Notes under the pieces: generated by a model
Told to the model about the DNA's origin: nothing
The model's input: only the letters and a program-made list of their open reading frames with translations
The model's database searches: none
In this document: positions 9,201 to 18,711 of the stretch, piece after piece
How the letters are laid out: each line of letters begins with the position of its first letter
How positions within the stretch are numbered: the stretch's first letter is position 1
Assembly (NCBI RefSeq): GCF_023511815.1
Contig: NZ_JAIMAV010000004.1
Location: 1-64,000 of the forward strand
Direction: 5' to 3'
Source of the DNA: Alicyclobacillus sp.
Lineage (GTDB): Bacteria > Bacillota > Bacilli > Alicyclobacillales > Alicyclobacillaceae
Length of the DNA stretch: 64,000 nt
Translations under genes and position numbers: made by a program

Positions 9201-10657
9201 AAGGTGCCAATGATCTCCTGGCCGCGCATCCGGACGGCCGCCAGCTCGATGAGCGTGTCCTCGCGCGCGTTCAACCCGGTGGTCTCGGTGTCAAACACCA
9301 CGTATTCCGTCTCCACGCCGAGAGGCAGTTCCCGCGGCCGGTAGACGATGGGGGTCCCGTCGTCGACCACGTACGCCTCCACGCCCAAAAGCACCTTCAC
9401 GCCGTGCTTCTTGCCGGCCTGGTACGCCTCGGGGAACGCCTGCACCACACCGTGATCCGTCACCGCGATGGCGTCGTGGCCCCACGCCGCGGCTTGCCGG
9501 ATGTACTCGGAGACATCGGGGATCCCGTCGAGCGCCGACATGTTCGAGTGAAGGTGCAGCTCGACCCGCTTCTCCGCCGCCTGGTCCGCGCGGACCGGTG
9601 CCTCGGCCGGCTGCATGTCAGACACCATGAACACCAGTTCCTTGGCGTACGCGTCAAACTGCACCTGGCCCTGGATCCGGACGTACACCCCGTCGGCAAA
9701 TCCCTCCATCGCCTGCTGCTGCCGCTCGTTGTGAAGGAAGAGTTTCGCGGTGATGGAGTTGGTCTCGTCGGTGATGTTGAACTGCACCAGGACGCGGCCG
9801 CTCGGCAGCGTCCGGGTGTCCACCGCGAACACCCGGCCCTCCACGGCGACGCGGCGCATCTCGTCCTGGATCTCGTCGATGGAGATCACCGGGGTGTCGA
9901 TGGACCGGCCGATGGTCAGCGGCTGCACCGGTTCATCGGACCGGCGCTCGCCGCGGCGCCGCCCCTCCCCCCAGGCCGGGCGATCCGAGGCCGGCGGCGG
10001 GGTCTTTTCCTCCGCCCTCTGCTGGTCCAGTTGCTCGAGCACCTCCTGCACCTGCTCGCGCTCCTGCCGTTCCAGCGCCTCGCGCAGGTCCTGCGCCCGG
10101 CGTTCGGCCAGCGGATCGACCTCGATTTGCACCTGGAGCGAGACGCCGAACCAACGACGGGCGCACTCGGCAAGGGCTTGTCCGGCCGCCTTCTTCTCGA
10201 GGTTGGCGCACTCGGCGCGGCTGGCGACGAGGAAGGACACCCGCCAGGCGGGGGCATCCGCTCCGCTGACCTGCTCCACCCGGCGCTGTGCCTGCTGCAA
10301 CCACCGGCCCGCCACCGCCTCCCGGTCCATGAAATCCTCCACCAGGGCGCCGACCATGCGCCGCACGTCCGCCTCCCCCGGCGCCTCCGGCCATGCGGGA
10401 GGCATCCACACAACCCCTTCCGCGGCCGGTCCAAGGGTCTCCCGGCAGCGATCCGCGAGGGCCCGGATGCTGCGCAGCCACGCGCTCCAGGCCGCCTCCG
10501 GGTCTTTCCCGGGCGCCGCTTCACAAAAGCGTCGCGGGTGGACGAGGTGGACGTGGACCTGGCGGGATCGCGTGCGGACGGCGACTCGCTCCACCACCGC
10601 CCGAACATCGAAATGCGCATCCCCGGGCATCGGATCTGCCGTCAGATGTTCTGCCAC
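6257..10657 (-). CDS. polC: DNA polymerase III alpha subunit, Gram-positive type PolC
   Basis: 1466 aa, slightly longer than the Bacillus enzyme. Order: a poorly conserved N-terminal region with an acidic/Gln-rich linker, an OB fold (about 270-350), the PHP domain split by the exonuclease (HLHSNMSALDG near 368), the DnaQ-type 3'-5' exonuclease (FDTETTGL near 453), the PolC zinc site (CPAC...CPQC, near 940-970), and the polymerase palm with catalytic Asp residues in PDIDLNF near 989. It ends with a helix-hairpin-helix-type segment. PolC is the leading-strand replicase. The GTG start has GGGAGG 8 nt upstream. It lies 18 nt after rseP; proS, usually between them in Bacillus, is missing. Confidence 0.98.
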   Translation of the reverse strand: MAEHLTADPMPGDAHFDVRAVVERVAVRTRSRQVHVHLVHPRRFCEAAPGKDPEAAWSAWLRSIRALADRCRETLGPAAEGVVWMPPAWPEAPGEADVRRMVGALVEDFMDREAVAGRWLQQAQRRVEQVSGADAPAWRVSFLVASRAECANLEKKAAGQALAECARRWFGVSLQVQIEVDPLAERRAQDLREALERQEREQVQEVLEQLDQQRAEEKTPPPASDRPAWGEGRRRGERRSDEPVQPLTIGRSIDTPVISIDEIQDEMRRVAVEGRVFAVDTRTLPSGRVLVQFNITDETNSITAKLFLHNERQQQAMEGFADGVYVRIQGQVQFDAYAKELVFMVSDMQPAEAPVRADQAAEKRVELHLHSNMSALDGIPDVSEYIRQAAAWGHDAIAVTDHGVVQAFPEAYQAGKKHGVKVLLGVEAYVVDDGTPIVYRPRELPLGVETEYVVFDTETTGLNAREDTLIELAAVRMRGQEIIGTFATLIDPERALSQKISDLTGITPEMLVGQPKLAEALEKFREFASGAVWVAHNAEFDVGFLGQCAQRLGMPPWEEPVIDTLALARVLYPGEKNYKLKTLTQKFSVELVNHHRALADAEATGKVFAHMLADLEKRGVTRLDELNALMQGVDVTRTRPFHATLLVLNQTGLRNLYELVSLAHTRYLHRTPRIPRSELVRLREGLLVGSACQQGEVVQAFLRGKSTDEIEEICRFYDFIELQPVSHYENLVREELVQSLQSIRDMHRQLVEIGRRLNIPVVATGDAHYVHPNDGIYREVFLQAQNGADAAHQPPMYLRTTDEMLAEFEHLGQDAHDVVVTNTRRIAALAEPVKPIPDELFTPVIDGAEEEITRMAYEKAKRLYGDPLPDIVAARLEKELNSIIQNGFAVIYLIAHKLVVKSLSDGYLVGSRGSVGSSLVATMTDITEVNPLPPHYRCPACRYSEFITDGSVGSGFDLPAKDCPQCGTALHKDGQDIPFETFLGFNGDKVPDIDLNFSGEYQPRAHRYTEELFGKDHVFRAGTISAVAEKTAYGYVRKFAEERGLILRNAEIDRLVKGCTGIKRTTGQHPGGQVVVPHYKSIYDFTPVQYPADDKNAGTLTTHFDYHSGLENCLLKLDILGHDDPTVIRMLQDLTGVDPKSIPMDDPLVLGLFRGTETLGVKPEDIRSATGTYAIPEFGTKFVRQMLEDTRPTTFSELVRISGLSHGTDVWLNNAQDLIRSGIATLSEVICARDDIMVYLIYKGLEPARAFKIMESIRKGKGVKEEDAEYMRQFGVPEWYIESGRKIKYMFPKAHAAAYVLMAMRIAWFKVHHPLAFYATYFTVRADDFEPELMVQGREAIVRRIEEIEQKGNGASPKEKSLLTVLEVALEMVVRGFRFLPIDLMQSHATQFLIREEERALLPPFAAVPGIGEAAAKSLHQACQGGPFLSVQDLQERSRVGRNVIDVLEQLGCLKGLPETNQLSLF

Positions 10658-10675
10658 CAGATTTCCCTCCCAAGC

Positions 10676-11953
10676 CTAAAACAGCCGGGTCACGTCCCGG
10701 TACGTGATGATCACCGCGAACAGCATCAACAGGGCAAAGCCGACGAAGTGGACGAGGCCCTCCTTGCGCGGATCGAGGGCCCGGCCGCGCACCATCTCCA
10801 CCAGCATGAACAACAACCGTCCGCCGTCCAGGGCGGGAATGGGCAACAGATTGAACAGACCGAGGTTCAGACTCAGCAATCCGGCGATGGCCACGACGTT
10901 CCAGAACCCGCTCTGGGCCTGTTGCCCGATGGCGTCGGCGATGCCCACCGGACCCGCCAGGTCGTTGAACCGGTGTTGCGAGACCACCTGGCCGTACAGC
11001 TGCAGCGCGTTGACGGAACCGTGATAAACCGTTGCGAATCCGGACCCGACGGCGCGCAGGGGATTGAACGAGAGCGCGCGGTTGACCCCCACCAGCGGCA
11101 CGTGGTCCGGCGTCATCATCGGCGTCACCTGCACGGTCTGCAATTGACCCCGCCGGTTGATCTCGAGCGACAGAGGCCGCGGCGGGTTCGTGTCATCCCG
11201 CTGAATGGCCTGGGAGAATTCGACCCAGGTGGAGACCGGCTGCCCGTCGACGGCGACGACCCGGTCCCCGGCCATCAGCCCGGCGTGTTGCGCGGGGGAA
11301 CCCGGCACCACCCCGCCAATCACCGGAGCGTCCACCGGCACGCCCATGTGCATGAACAGAGCCGAGAACAGGACGCCCGCGAGCAGAAAGTTCATCACCG
11401 GCCCCGCCAGAATGATGGCGGCCCGCTGGCGCAGCGGTTTTCCGAGCATCTGCTCCTCGCGCCCCACCAGCGGAATGGCGTTTCGTCTGCCGGTCACCAG
11501 GCGGGCGCCCGGGACCACCCGGAGCACCTCGGGACCCTGGCCGAAATCAAGGGTCATCTCCATGCGATCGGTGAGATCCAGCCCGCGCAGAACCCCCACC
11601 CGGGCGTCCTCAAGATCCGCCGGATCGCCGAGGGCGGCGATGCGCCCCGCGGCGTCCAGCTTCACGGCCAACTCCTCGCCGACGCGGAACAGCGCATCCT
11701 GCGGAATCTCCCCGGCCAGCTGCACCAAGCCCCCGAGCGGAAACAGGCGGATGGAAAATTCCGTCCCCCGCCTCATCCACCGGACCAGTTTGGGTCCAAA
11801 ACCGATGGCGAACTGGGGGACCGCCACCCCGCAGCGTTTGGCCACCCAGTAGTGGCCGAACTCGTGGATCACGATGCTGACCACGAACACCGCCACCACC
11901 GCCAACGCAGACCTGAGAAATCCCGCCAAGGCTGCCCACGTCAAGCACCCCAC
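10676..11953 (-). CDS. rseP: Site-2 intramembrane metalloprotease RseP/RasP
   Basis: About 425 aa membrane zinc protease (M50B). The zinc motif VIHEFGHYW lies in the first transmembrane helix near residue 30; a PDZ domain (GSPAQHAGLMAGDRVVAVDG) is in the middle; the third ligand motif NLLPIPALDGGRL is near the C-terminus, followed by the last helix. RasP cleaves anti-sigma factors and leftover signal peptides. I chose the GTG at 11953, after AAAGG, overlapping the dxr stop by 13 nt; TTG at 11944 is also possible. The region between the first helix and the PDZ domain is somewhat expanded. Confidence 0.95.
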   Translation of the reverse strand: MGCLTWAALAGFLRSALAVVAVFVVSIVIHEFGHYWVAKRCGVAVPQFAIGFGPKLVRWMRRGTEFSIRLFPLGGLVQLAGEIPQDALFRVGEELAVKLDAAGRIAALGDPADLEDARVGVLRGLDLTDRMEMTLDFGQGPEVLRVVPGARLVTGRRNAIPLVGREEQMLGKPLRQRAAIILAGPVMNFLLAGVLFSALFMHMGVPVDAPVIGGVVPGSPAQHAGLMAGDRVVAVDGQPVSTWVEFSQAIQRDDTNPPRPLSLEINRRGQLQTVQVTPMMTPDHVPLVGVNRALSFNPLRAVGSGFATVYHGSVNALQLYGQVVSQHRFNDLAGPVGIADAIGQQAQSGFWNVVAIAGLLSLNLGLFNLLPIPALDGGRLLFMLVEMVRGRALDPRKEGLVHFVGFALLMLFAVIITYRDVTRLF

Positions 11954-13113
11954 CCGCCTTTCCGGACCGCGGATCGCGCCTCGCCGCGAGCCCATGCGTC
12001 CATCTCCACAATATCATTCAATTCACGCGGCGTCCCGGTTATGTGGCGTTCGAGCACCGATTCCACCACCCGGGCGATCCCGTTAAACGGCAGTCGCCCT
12101 TCCAAAAACGCTTCGACGGCCACCTCGTTGGCGGCGTTGAGCACGCACGGCGCGTACCCACCCGCTCGGCCCGCGTCGTACGCCAGGCGCAGGCACGGGA
12201 ATCGCTCGAGATCCGGCGGTTCGAACGTCAGGGCTCCGGACGTCGTGAGGTCGAGGCGCGGCCAGTCGTTCTCCGGCCGGGCGGGATGCATCAGCGCGTA
12301 TTGGATCGGCAACCGCATGTCCGGCGGCGCCAGTTGGGCGAGCATGGAACCGTCACGGTACTCCACCAAAGAGTGCACCACGCTCTGGGGATGCACCAGA
12401 ACCTCGATGTCGTCGTACTCGGCCGCGAACAGGTGATGCGCCTCGATGACCTCGAGGCCCTTGTTCATCAGCGTCGCGGAGTCAACGGTGATCTTGCGCC
12501 CCATGGCCCAATTGGGATGGCGCAGCGCCTCCTCCACCGTCACCTGAGCCAGGCGCTCTTTCGGCCACGTGCGGAAGGGCCCGCCGGACGCCGTCAGCAG
12601 GAGGCGACGAACATCCTCCCGCCGGCTGCCCATCAGGCACTGGAAGAGCGCCGAATGCTCGCTGTCCACGGGCACGATGCTCCCCCCGTGCCGGCGCGCC
12701 ACGGCCATCACGAGGTCGCCCGCGGTGACCAACGTCTCCTTGTTGGCGAGCGCCAGCACCGCCCCCCGGGCGAGCGCCGCCCACGCCGCCGGCAACCCGG
12801 CCGCCCCCACCACGGCGGACACCACCACGTCCGACGGAACCTCCGCCGCCGCCACCAGTCCCTCCCGCCCGACGCCGATCTCCGGCATGGGGAGCCCGTC
12901 CTGGCGGAGCCGCTCCCTGAGCCACCGCGCCCCCTCCGCCTCCGCGACTGCGACAAACCGCGGCCGATAGCGGCGCACGAGCTCCGCCAGCCGCTCTACG
13001 TTCCGGCCCGCCGTCAGCGCCACGACGGTGAACGCATCGGGAAACCGATCCACCACCTCGAGGGTGTGCGTGCCGATCACCCCCGTGGCGCCGAGCACCG
13101 TCACCGTTCGCAT
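11941..13113 (-). CDS. dxr: 1-deoxy-D-xylulose 5-phosphate reductoisomerase
   Basis: 390 aa, normal length. N-terminal NADPH fold (TVTVLGATGVIGTHTLEVV), the ALANKETLV motif, the metal-binding VDSEHSALFQCL motif and the active-site loop ATGRKITVDSATLMNKGLE-like sequence (here MGRKITVDSATLMNKG). It makes MEP, the committed step of the non-mevalonate isoprenoid pathway. The ATG at 13113 replaces the longer ORF-track start because the NADPH-binding strand begins there, with GGGGGACAGG upstream. It lies in the uppS-cdsA-dxr-rseP order typical of Bacillota. Confidence 0.97.
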   Translation of the reverse strand: MRTVTVLGATGVIGTHTLEVVDRFPDAFTVVALTAGRNVERLAELVRRYRPRFVAVAEAEGARWLRERLRQDGLPMPEIGVGREGLVAAAEVPSDVVVSAVVGAAGLPAAWAALARGAVLALANKETLVTAGDLVMAVARRHGGSIVPVDSEHSALFQCLMGSRREDVRRLLLTASGGPFRTWPKERLAQVTVEEALRHPNWAMGRKITVDSATLMNKGLEVIEAHHLFAAEYDDIEVLVHPQSVVHSLVEYRDGSMLAQLAPPDMRLPIQYALMHPARPENDWPRLDLTTSGALTFEPPDLERFPCLRLAYDAGRAGGYAPCVLNAANEVAVEAFLEGRLPFNGIARVVESVLERHITGTPRELNDIVEMDAWARGEARSAVRKGGWGA

Positions 13114-13143
13114 CCCTGTCCCCCACTTCCACAGGGGCACAAA

Positions 13144-13161
13144 AGGGGCCTCGCGGCCCCT
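13144..13161 (-). terminator. Terminator-like hairpin between cdsA and dxr
   Basis: On the minus strand GGGGCC-GCGA-GGCCCC (7 bp with the flanking A-T pair) is followed by TTTTGTG. The short T-tract suggests partial termination that would lower dxr-rseP-polC expression relative to upstream genes. Confidence 0.55.
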
Positions 13162-13197
13162 GTCTCGTCCCCTTGTCAATCGATCCTCCACAGCTCG

Positions 13198-13971
13198 TCA
13201 ATGCATCACTCGCGTCAGGAGCAACGCCGCCACGGGCGCCGCGAACAACAGGCTGTCAACCCGGTCGAGGACGCCGCCGTGCCCGGGCAACAGATGACCC
13301 GAATCCTTGACCCCGGCCGCCCGCTTGCACGCCGACTCCACCAGGTCACCCAGCTGCCCGGCGGCCGAGATCACCGCGCCCGCCAACAGGAATTTCCACC
13401 ACGCGTGCCCCGGAAACGCCGCGGCGCCCGCGATGGCCGCCGCGACGGCGCCGCCCGCCAACCCGGCCACGGCGCCGCTGACCGTCTTCTTCGGGCTGAT
13501 GCTCGGCCACAGCTTCGGCCCCTTCAGCCAGCTGCCCGCGAAGTACGCCGTGGTGTCCGTCGCCCAGATGGCGACCAGCGGGAGGATGACCCATCCGATG
13601 CCGAGGTCCCGCAGCGTCCCGAGCGCGGCCCCCCCGAACCCGATGTACAGCGACCCGGTCCACAGGGTCGCCAACCGGCTCGCCGTCGAGGTATTACGAA
13701 GCACCACCGGGATCGCCAGCGTGCCCATCACCCAGAACATCAGCCATGGCGGGGCCAGCCACTCCGGCCGCCACAGGGCGACACAGACCGTCGCGAAGGC
13801 CCACAGCCCCGGCAGCCCGCGCAGGGTGACCCCGGCGATCCAACACCACTCGCGCACCGCCAAAACGGATCCCGCGTACACGAACACGCGCCACGGCAAC
13901 GGCCCCCACACCAGGATGGCCACCACGACCAGCACCGCGAGGACCCCGGTGATGACTCTCTGCCTCAGCAA
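13198..13971 (-). CDS. cdsA: Phosphatidate cytidylyltransferase
   Basis: 257 aa polytopic membrane enzyme that makes CDP-diacylglycerol. About seven hydrophobic helices are visible. The CDP-DAG synthase signature is at the C-terminal half: AGQLGDLVESACKRAAGVKD followed by GHGGVLDRVDSLLF, carrying the metal-binding acidic residues. The TTG start at 13971 has AGGTGG upstream and is directly preceded by an in-frame stop. It lies 9 nt after uppS. Confidence 0.95.
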   Translation of the reverse strand: MLRQRVITGVLAVLVVVAILVWGPLPWRVFVYAGSVLAVREWCWIAGVTLRGLPGLWAFATVCVALWRPEWLAPPWLMFWVMGTLAIPVVLRNTSTASRLATLWTGSLYIGFGGAALGTLRDLGIGWVILPLVAIWATDTTAYFAGSWLKGPKLWPSISPKKTVSGAVAGLAGGAVAAAIAGAAAFPGHAWWKFLLAGAVISAAGQLGDLVESACKRAAGVKDSGHLLPGHGGVLDRVDSLLFAAPVAALLLTRVMH

Positions 13972-13980
13972 TCACGCCAC

Positions 13981-14745
13981 CTACTTGATCCCGCCGAAGC
14001 GCCGCTTGCGGCGTTGGTAGTCGCGGAGCGCCTGCTCCAGGTGCTCTCGGGTGAAGTCCGGCCACAGAACGTCCGTAAACCACAGCTCGGCGTAAGCCGC
14101 CTGCCAGATCAGAAAATTGCTCAGGCGGATCTCGCCGCTGGTTCGGATCACCAGGTCCGGGTCGGGCAGCCCGGCCGTCGACAGGTGCGCGTCCAGGCGC
14201 GCCTCATCCAACTCGTCCCACGAGGCGAGCCCCGACGCCACCTCCCGCGCGTACGCCTTGACCGCGCCGACGATATCGGCCCGCCCTCCGTAATTCAGCG
14301 CGAAATTGACAATCATCCCGTGATTGTCCCGCGTCTTCTCGAGCGTCCTCTGCACCGTCTCCTGGGTGTACGGAGGCAGCTGCGAGGTGTCCCCGATGAA
14401 CCGGACGCGCACGCCGCGCTCGACCAACTCGTCGATCTCGGTGCGAAAAAACTCCTCGGGCAGCCGCATCAGGTACTCGACCTCCTGCGGCGGCCGTTTC
14501 CAATTCTCCGTCGAAAACGCGTACAGCGTCAGGCACCGAATGCCCAATTCGTCGCAGGCGCGGATCACCTCCCGCACCTTGGACATCCCGGCCCGGTGGC
14601 CGGCGACGCGCGGCAGTCCGCGCCGGTTCGCCCAGCGCCCGTTGCCGTCCATGATGATGGCCACGTGCGCCGGCAGATTGCCGGAAGGCAACGACACCCC
14701 CCGGTCGCTCGTCCGGGTTCGCTTACCGAGGATCCACTTCAGCAA
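13981..14745 (-). CDS. uppS: Isoprenyl transferase (undecaprenyl diphosphate synthase)
   Basis: 254 aa. The family signature starts with IIMDGNGRWANRRGLPRVAG (catalytic Asp and the FPP-binding residues), then YAFSTENWKRP and the C-terminal RTSGEIRLSNFLIWQ and YAELWFTDVLWPDF. It makes C55 undecaprenyl diphosphate for wall synthesis. The TTG start has a GGGGGG-type ribosome site upstream. Note RTSGEIRLSNF, whereas many homologues have RTGGE. Confidence 0.96.
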   Translation of the reverse strand: MLKWILGKRTRTSDRGVSLPSGNLPAHVAIIMDGNGRWANRRGLPRVAGHRAGMSKVREVIRACDELGIRCLTLYAFSTENWKRPPQEVEYLMRLPEEFFRTEIDELVERGVRVRFIGDTSQLPPYTQETVQRTLEKTRDNHGMIVNFALNYGGRADIVGAVKAYAREVASGLASWDELDEARLDAHLSTAGLPDPDLVIRTSGEIRLSNFLIWQAAYAELWFTDVLWPDFTREHLEQALRDYQRRKRRFGGIK

Positions 14746-14793
14746 CCGGCGTGACCCCCCTGTCGTCCCGGCTCGTCGTGTGCCCGCGCTGGA

Positions 14794-16090
<1,297 letters not shown>

Positions 16091-16140
16091 TCATCCCATC
16101 CCGGGGCCGCCGCATGGCGTCACACGGGCGCCGGTTGCAG

Positions 16141-16163
16141 AAAGGGACACTCGCGTGTCCCTT
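16141..16163 (-). terminator. Terminator-like hairpin between tsf and pyrH
   Basis: A perfect 9-bp stem (AAGGGACAC / GTGTCCCTT, loop of 4) followed on the minus strand by a weak TTTCT. It probably attenuates transcription from rpsB-tsf into pyrH-frr. Confidence 0.5.
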
Positions 16164-16168
16164 CCCCG

Positions 16169-16825
16169 TCACGAGCGCACCTGCGCCATGACCTCTTCCA
16201 CAAAGTTGGCTTCCTTCTTCTCGATGCCCTCGCCGACCACGAAGCGCGAGAACCGGCGGATGGAGATGTTCTCCCCAATCTGCGCGATCTTCTCCTTCAC
16301 CAACTGCTCGACCGTCTTGTCCGGATCCTTCACGAACGGCTGCTCGAGCAGGCAGACCTCTTTGAAGAACTTGTCGATGCGCCCCTCGACGATCTTATCC
16401 ACGATGTTCGCCGGCTTGTTCGGGTTTTCGTTGAGGGTCTGCGCCCGGAGGATCTCCCGTTCGCGCGCCACCACGTCCTCGGGGACCTCCTCGCGCCGGA
16501 CGTACTGCGGCGCCGCGGCCGCGATGTGCATCGCCACGTCGTGGACGAAGGCGCGGAAGTCGTCATTCTTCGCGACGAAATCCGTCTCGCAGTTGACCTC
16601 CACCAGGACGCCGATGCGCCCGCCGCCATGGATGTACGCCTCCACCAGGCCTTCCGCCGCCACGCGGCCGGCCTTCTTCGCCGCGGACGCCAACCCCTTC
16701 TCCCGCAGGATCTCGATGGCGCGCTCCATGTCCCCGCTGGCATCCGCCAGGGCGCGTTTGCAGTCCATCATTCCAGCACCTGTGCGTTCGCGCAGCTCCT
16801 TGACCATTGCTGCCGTGATCTCCAT
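16169..16825 (-). CDS. tsf: Elongation factor Ts
   Basis: 218 aa, the short Bacillota form. N-terminal UBA-like domain [20 protein letters not shown], the EF-Tu contact motif [12 protein letters not shown], and a C-terminal half with [16 protein letters not shown] and [15 protein letters not shown]. It is the guanine-nucleotide exchange factor for EF-Tu. The ATG at 16825 has GGGAGGAAGG upstream. It follows rpsB with a terminator between them. Confidence 0.97.
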   Translation of the reverse strand: MEITAAMVKELRERTGAGMMDCKRALADASGDMERAIEILREKGLASAAKKAGRVAAEGLVEAYIHGGGRIGVLVEVNCETDFVAKNDDFRAFVHDVAMHIAAAAPQYVRREEVPEDVVAREREILRAQTLNENPNKPANIVDKIVEGRIDKFFKEVCLLEQPFVKDPDKTVEQLVKEKIAQIGENISIRRFSRFVVGEGIEKKEANFVEEVMAQVRS

Positions 16826-16877
16826 CTGCCTTCCTCCCGTCTGGTTGACCTCACTGCGCTTTGGCCCGCATTGGCAT

Positions 16878-16917
16878 AAAAAAGGTGACGAGGCAGAGAA
16901 TCTCCCGCCACCTCACC
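16878..16917 (-). terminator. Rho-independent terminator downstream of rpsB
   Basis: On the minus strand a GGTGAGG...CCTCGTCACC stem with an inner GC-rich helix is followed by six Ts. It lies between rpsB and tsf, so tsf expression would need read-through or its own promoter. Confidence 0.7.
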
Positions 16918-17047
16918 GCTCCCAGCCCGGATGGGCCCGGAGACGCGGAGGCAGGGAGGCGGATATCCGCCTTCCCACCGTATTCCCGTTCGTTTGCGTT
17001 CGGCCACAGGGCCCGCACAGAGCCCCGGACAGCCCACCGGCTCAACT

Positions 17048-17755
17048 TCAGGCCGTGGTCGTGGCCTCCTCGCCGCCCTGGCGGCCCTCCAGGACCGCGT
17101 CCGCCATCTTGCTCGTCAACAGGCGAACCGCACGAATGGCGTCGTCGTTGCCCGGGATGACCACGTCGATCTCGTCCGGGTCACAGTTGGTGTCGACGAT
17201 GGCCACAATCGGAATGCCCAGCTTGCGCGCTTCCGCCACCGCGATGCGCTCCTTGCGCGGATCGATCACGAACATGGCGGACGGCAGCTTGGTCATGCCC
17301 TTGATGCCGCCCAGATACTTCTCCAGGCGCTCCTTCTCCTTGCGGAGCAGGATGACCTCTTTCTTCGGAAGACGGTCGAACGTCCCGTCCTCCTCCATCA
17401 ACTCCAGCTGCTGCAGGCGCGCGATTCGGCGCTGAATGGTCGGGAAGTTCGTCAAGGTACCGCCCAACCACCGCTGGTTCACATAGAACATGCCGCACCG
17501 CTCCGCTTCCTCGCGCACAGCGTCCTGCGCCTGCTTCTTGGTGCCGACGAACAGAAGGGTCTTGCCCTCCGCGGCGAGATCGCGGACGAAGTTGTACGCT
17601 TCCTCGACCTTGCGCACCGTCTTCTGCAGGTCGATGATGTAGATGCCGTTGCGCTCGGTGAAGATGTACTTCGCCATCTTCGGATTCCAACGGCGCGTCT
17701 GGTGTCCGAAATGAACACCCGCCTCCAGCAGCTGCTTCATGGAGATGATTGCCAT
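17048..17755 (-). CDS. rpsB: Ribosomal protein uS2
   Basis: 235 aa. Typical uS2 segments: [71 protein letters not shown] and [20 protein letters not shown]. The ATG at 17755 with AGGAGGT upstream is the canonical start; the longer ORF-track frame extends into the leader. It has its own promoter and leader hairpin and sits directly after the fla/che operon, as in Bacillus. Confidence 0.98.
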   Translation of the reverse strand: MAIISMKQLLEAGVHFGHQTRRWNPKMAKYIFTERNGIYIIDLQKTVRKVEEAYNFVRDLAAEGKTLLFVGTKKQAQDAVREEAERCGMFYVNQRWLGGTLTNFPTIQRRIARLQQLELMEEDGTFDRLPKKEVILLRKEKERLEKYLGGIKGMTKLPSAMFVIDPRKERIAVAEARKLGIPIVAIVDTNCDPDEIDVVIPGNDDAIRAVRLLTSKMADAVLEGRQGGEEATTTA

Positions 17756-17838
17756 CGTTCTACCTCCTGTGGTTTTGTCCTCCGACCGCTTCCTCTGCCG
17801 TGCCACCCGAACCGGGACCGTGCACCGCATCCGCGGAC

Positions 17839-17870
17839 GTGTGTATTTCGCCTCGGCGAACCTTCACACC
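17839..17870 (-). promoter_or_regulatory. Hairpin in the rpsB leader
   Basis: Just after the predicted start site the RNA can fold with outer arms GTGTG / CACAC and an inner TTCGC-CGAG-GCGAA hairpin. The roughly 115-nt leader is long for a ribosomal protein gene. It could be an autoregulatory S2 site; that function is inferred from position only. Confidence 0.4.
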
Positions 17871-17877
17871 GTTCTCT

Positions 17878-17906
17878 AATATAGCACACGCCGGCAGGCC
17901 AGGCAA
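17878..17906 (-). promoter_or_regulatory. Sigma-A promoter for rpsB
   Basis: Minus strand: -35 TTGCCT (17901-17906), 17-nt spacer, -10 TATATT (17878-17883). It lies downstream of the SwrB-like gene, separating the ribosomal/translation genes from the flagellar operon. Confidence 0.75.
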
Positions 17907-17920
17907 CAAAACGCCCCGCG

Positions 17921-18667
17921 TCACATCGCGTCCGTGCCCGGGCGGGTCATCAGTTCCACCACGTGCCGAACCTCCGCTCGCGAAACGCCGACCCGCTCGG
18001 CGATCTCCTCCGGCGACAGCCCCGCCTGCCACGCCTCGAGGATGCGAAATCCCCGCTCGGCGTCCCACACCAGGCCGGATGCGCCGGGATGAAGCGGCTC
18101 CGGTGCAAAGGTGTCCTGCCAAACGCCCTCGGGATCGACAGGCATGGACCGCGCCGCGCCCCATGCCTTGGCCCGCACTTCGCCCTGCGCCTTGGCCTGG
18201 ACTTCGCCCTGCATTTCGGCCTGCGCCTCGGCGACCGCGCCCAAGGTGTCCGTCTCGTCCGCCGGTTGCCCCCCGGCATCCACCCGGAGCTCACCGGTGG
18301 ATGAGGATGCCTCCAGCTGCGCCACCCGCGCCCGCAGTTTCGACAGCTCTTGGTGGAGCCGGTCCAACTCGGCGCGATGCGCCTCGTCCAATCGTTCCAG
18401 CGCAACAGCCACATCCTGGCGCAACCGCCGCCCGTCCGCCGCCAGTTGCCGGTGGATGTCCTCGAGCACGTCCGCCACCCGCTCCGCCTCCCGCGCGATG
18501 TCATCCTGATCCGGCACGGGTGCGGCCCATCCCCGGATCGGCCACAGGTTCAGCCCGCGGCCCGTCGTCCCCGTTGGCGACGCGGCGCGCTTCATCCGGC
18601 GCGCCAGCCACCAGGCGGCACCCCCCATCAAAGCCAGGACGAGATACGCCAACAACGTCTGTATCAT
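17921..18667 (-). CDS. SwrB/YlxL-like membrane-anchored coiled-coil protein
   Basis: 248 aa. One N-terminal transmembrane helix (TLLAYLVLALMGGAAWWLA), a coiled coil at about residues 55-120, an Ala/Gln/Glu-rich stretch with a repeated GEVQAKAQ / GEVRAKAW unit, and a C-terminal helix-turn-helix-like segment (AGLSPEEIAERVGVSRAEVR). This architecture (DUF6115) and its place at the end of the fla/che operon before rpsB match SwrB (YlxL) of Bacillus, which promotes activation of the flagellar export apparatus. Sequence identity seems low, so orthology rests on architecture and synteny. The ATG at 18667 follows GGGTGG. Confidence 0.7.
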   Translation of the reverse strand: MIQTLLAYLVLALMGGAAWWLARRMKRAASPTGTTGRGLNLWPIRGWAAPVPDQDDIAREAERVADVLEDIHRQLAADGRRLRQDVAVALERLDEAHRAELDRLHQELSKLRARVAQLEASSSTGELRVDAGGQPADETDTLGAVAEAQAEMQGEVQAKAQGEVRAKAWGAARSMPVDPEGVWQDTFAPEPLHPGASGLVWDAERGFRILEAWQAGLSPEEIAERVGVSRAEVRHVVELMTRPGTDAM

Positions 18668-18711
18668 GTGTCCACCCGCTCTCGTTTCAAGCCGTCAACG
18701 CGGCGCATCGG

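Noticed and set aside
8651-12436. 1261-aa plus-strand ORF opposite polC and rseP
   Set aside because: Antisense shadow of well-identified genes; composition full of His/Arg/Gln as expected for reverse reading of GC-rich codons.
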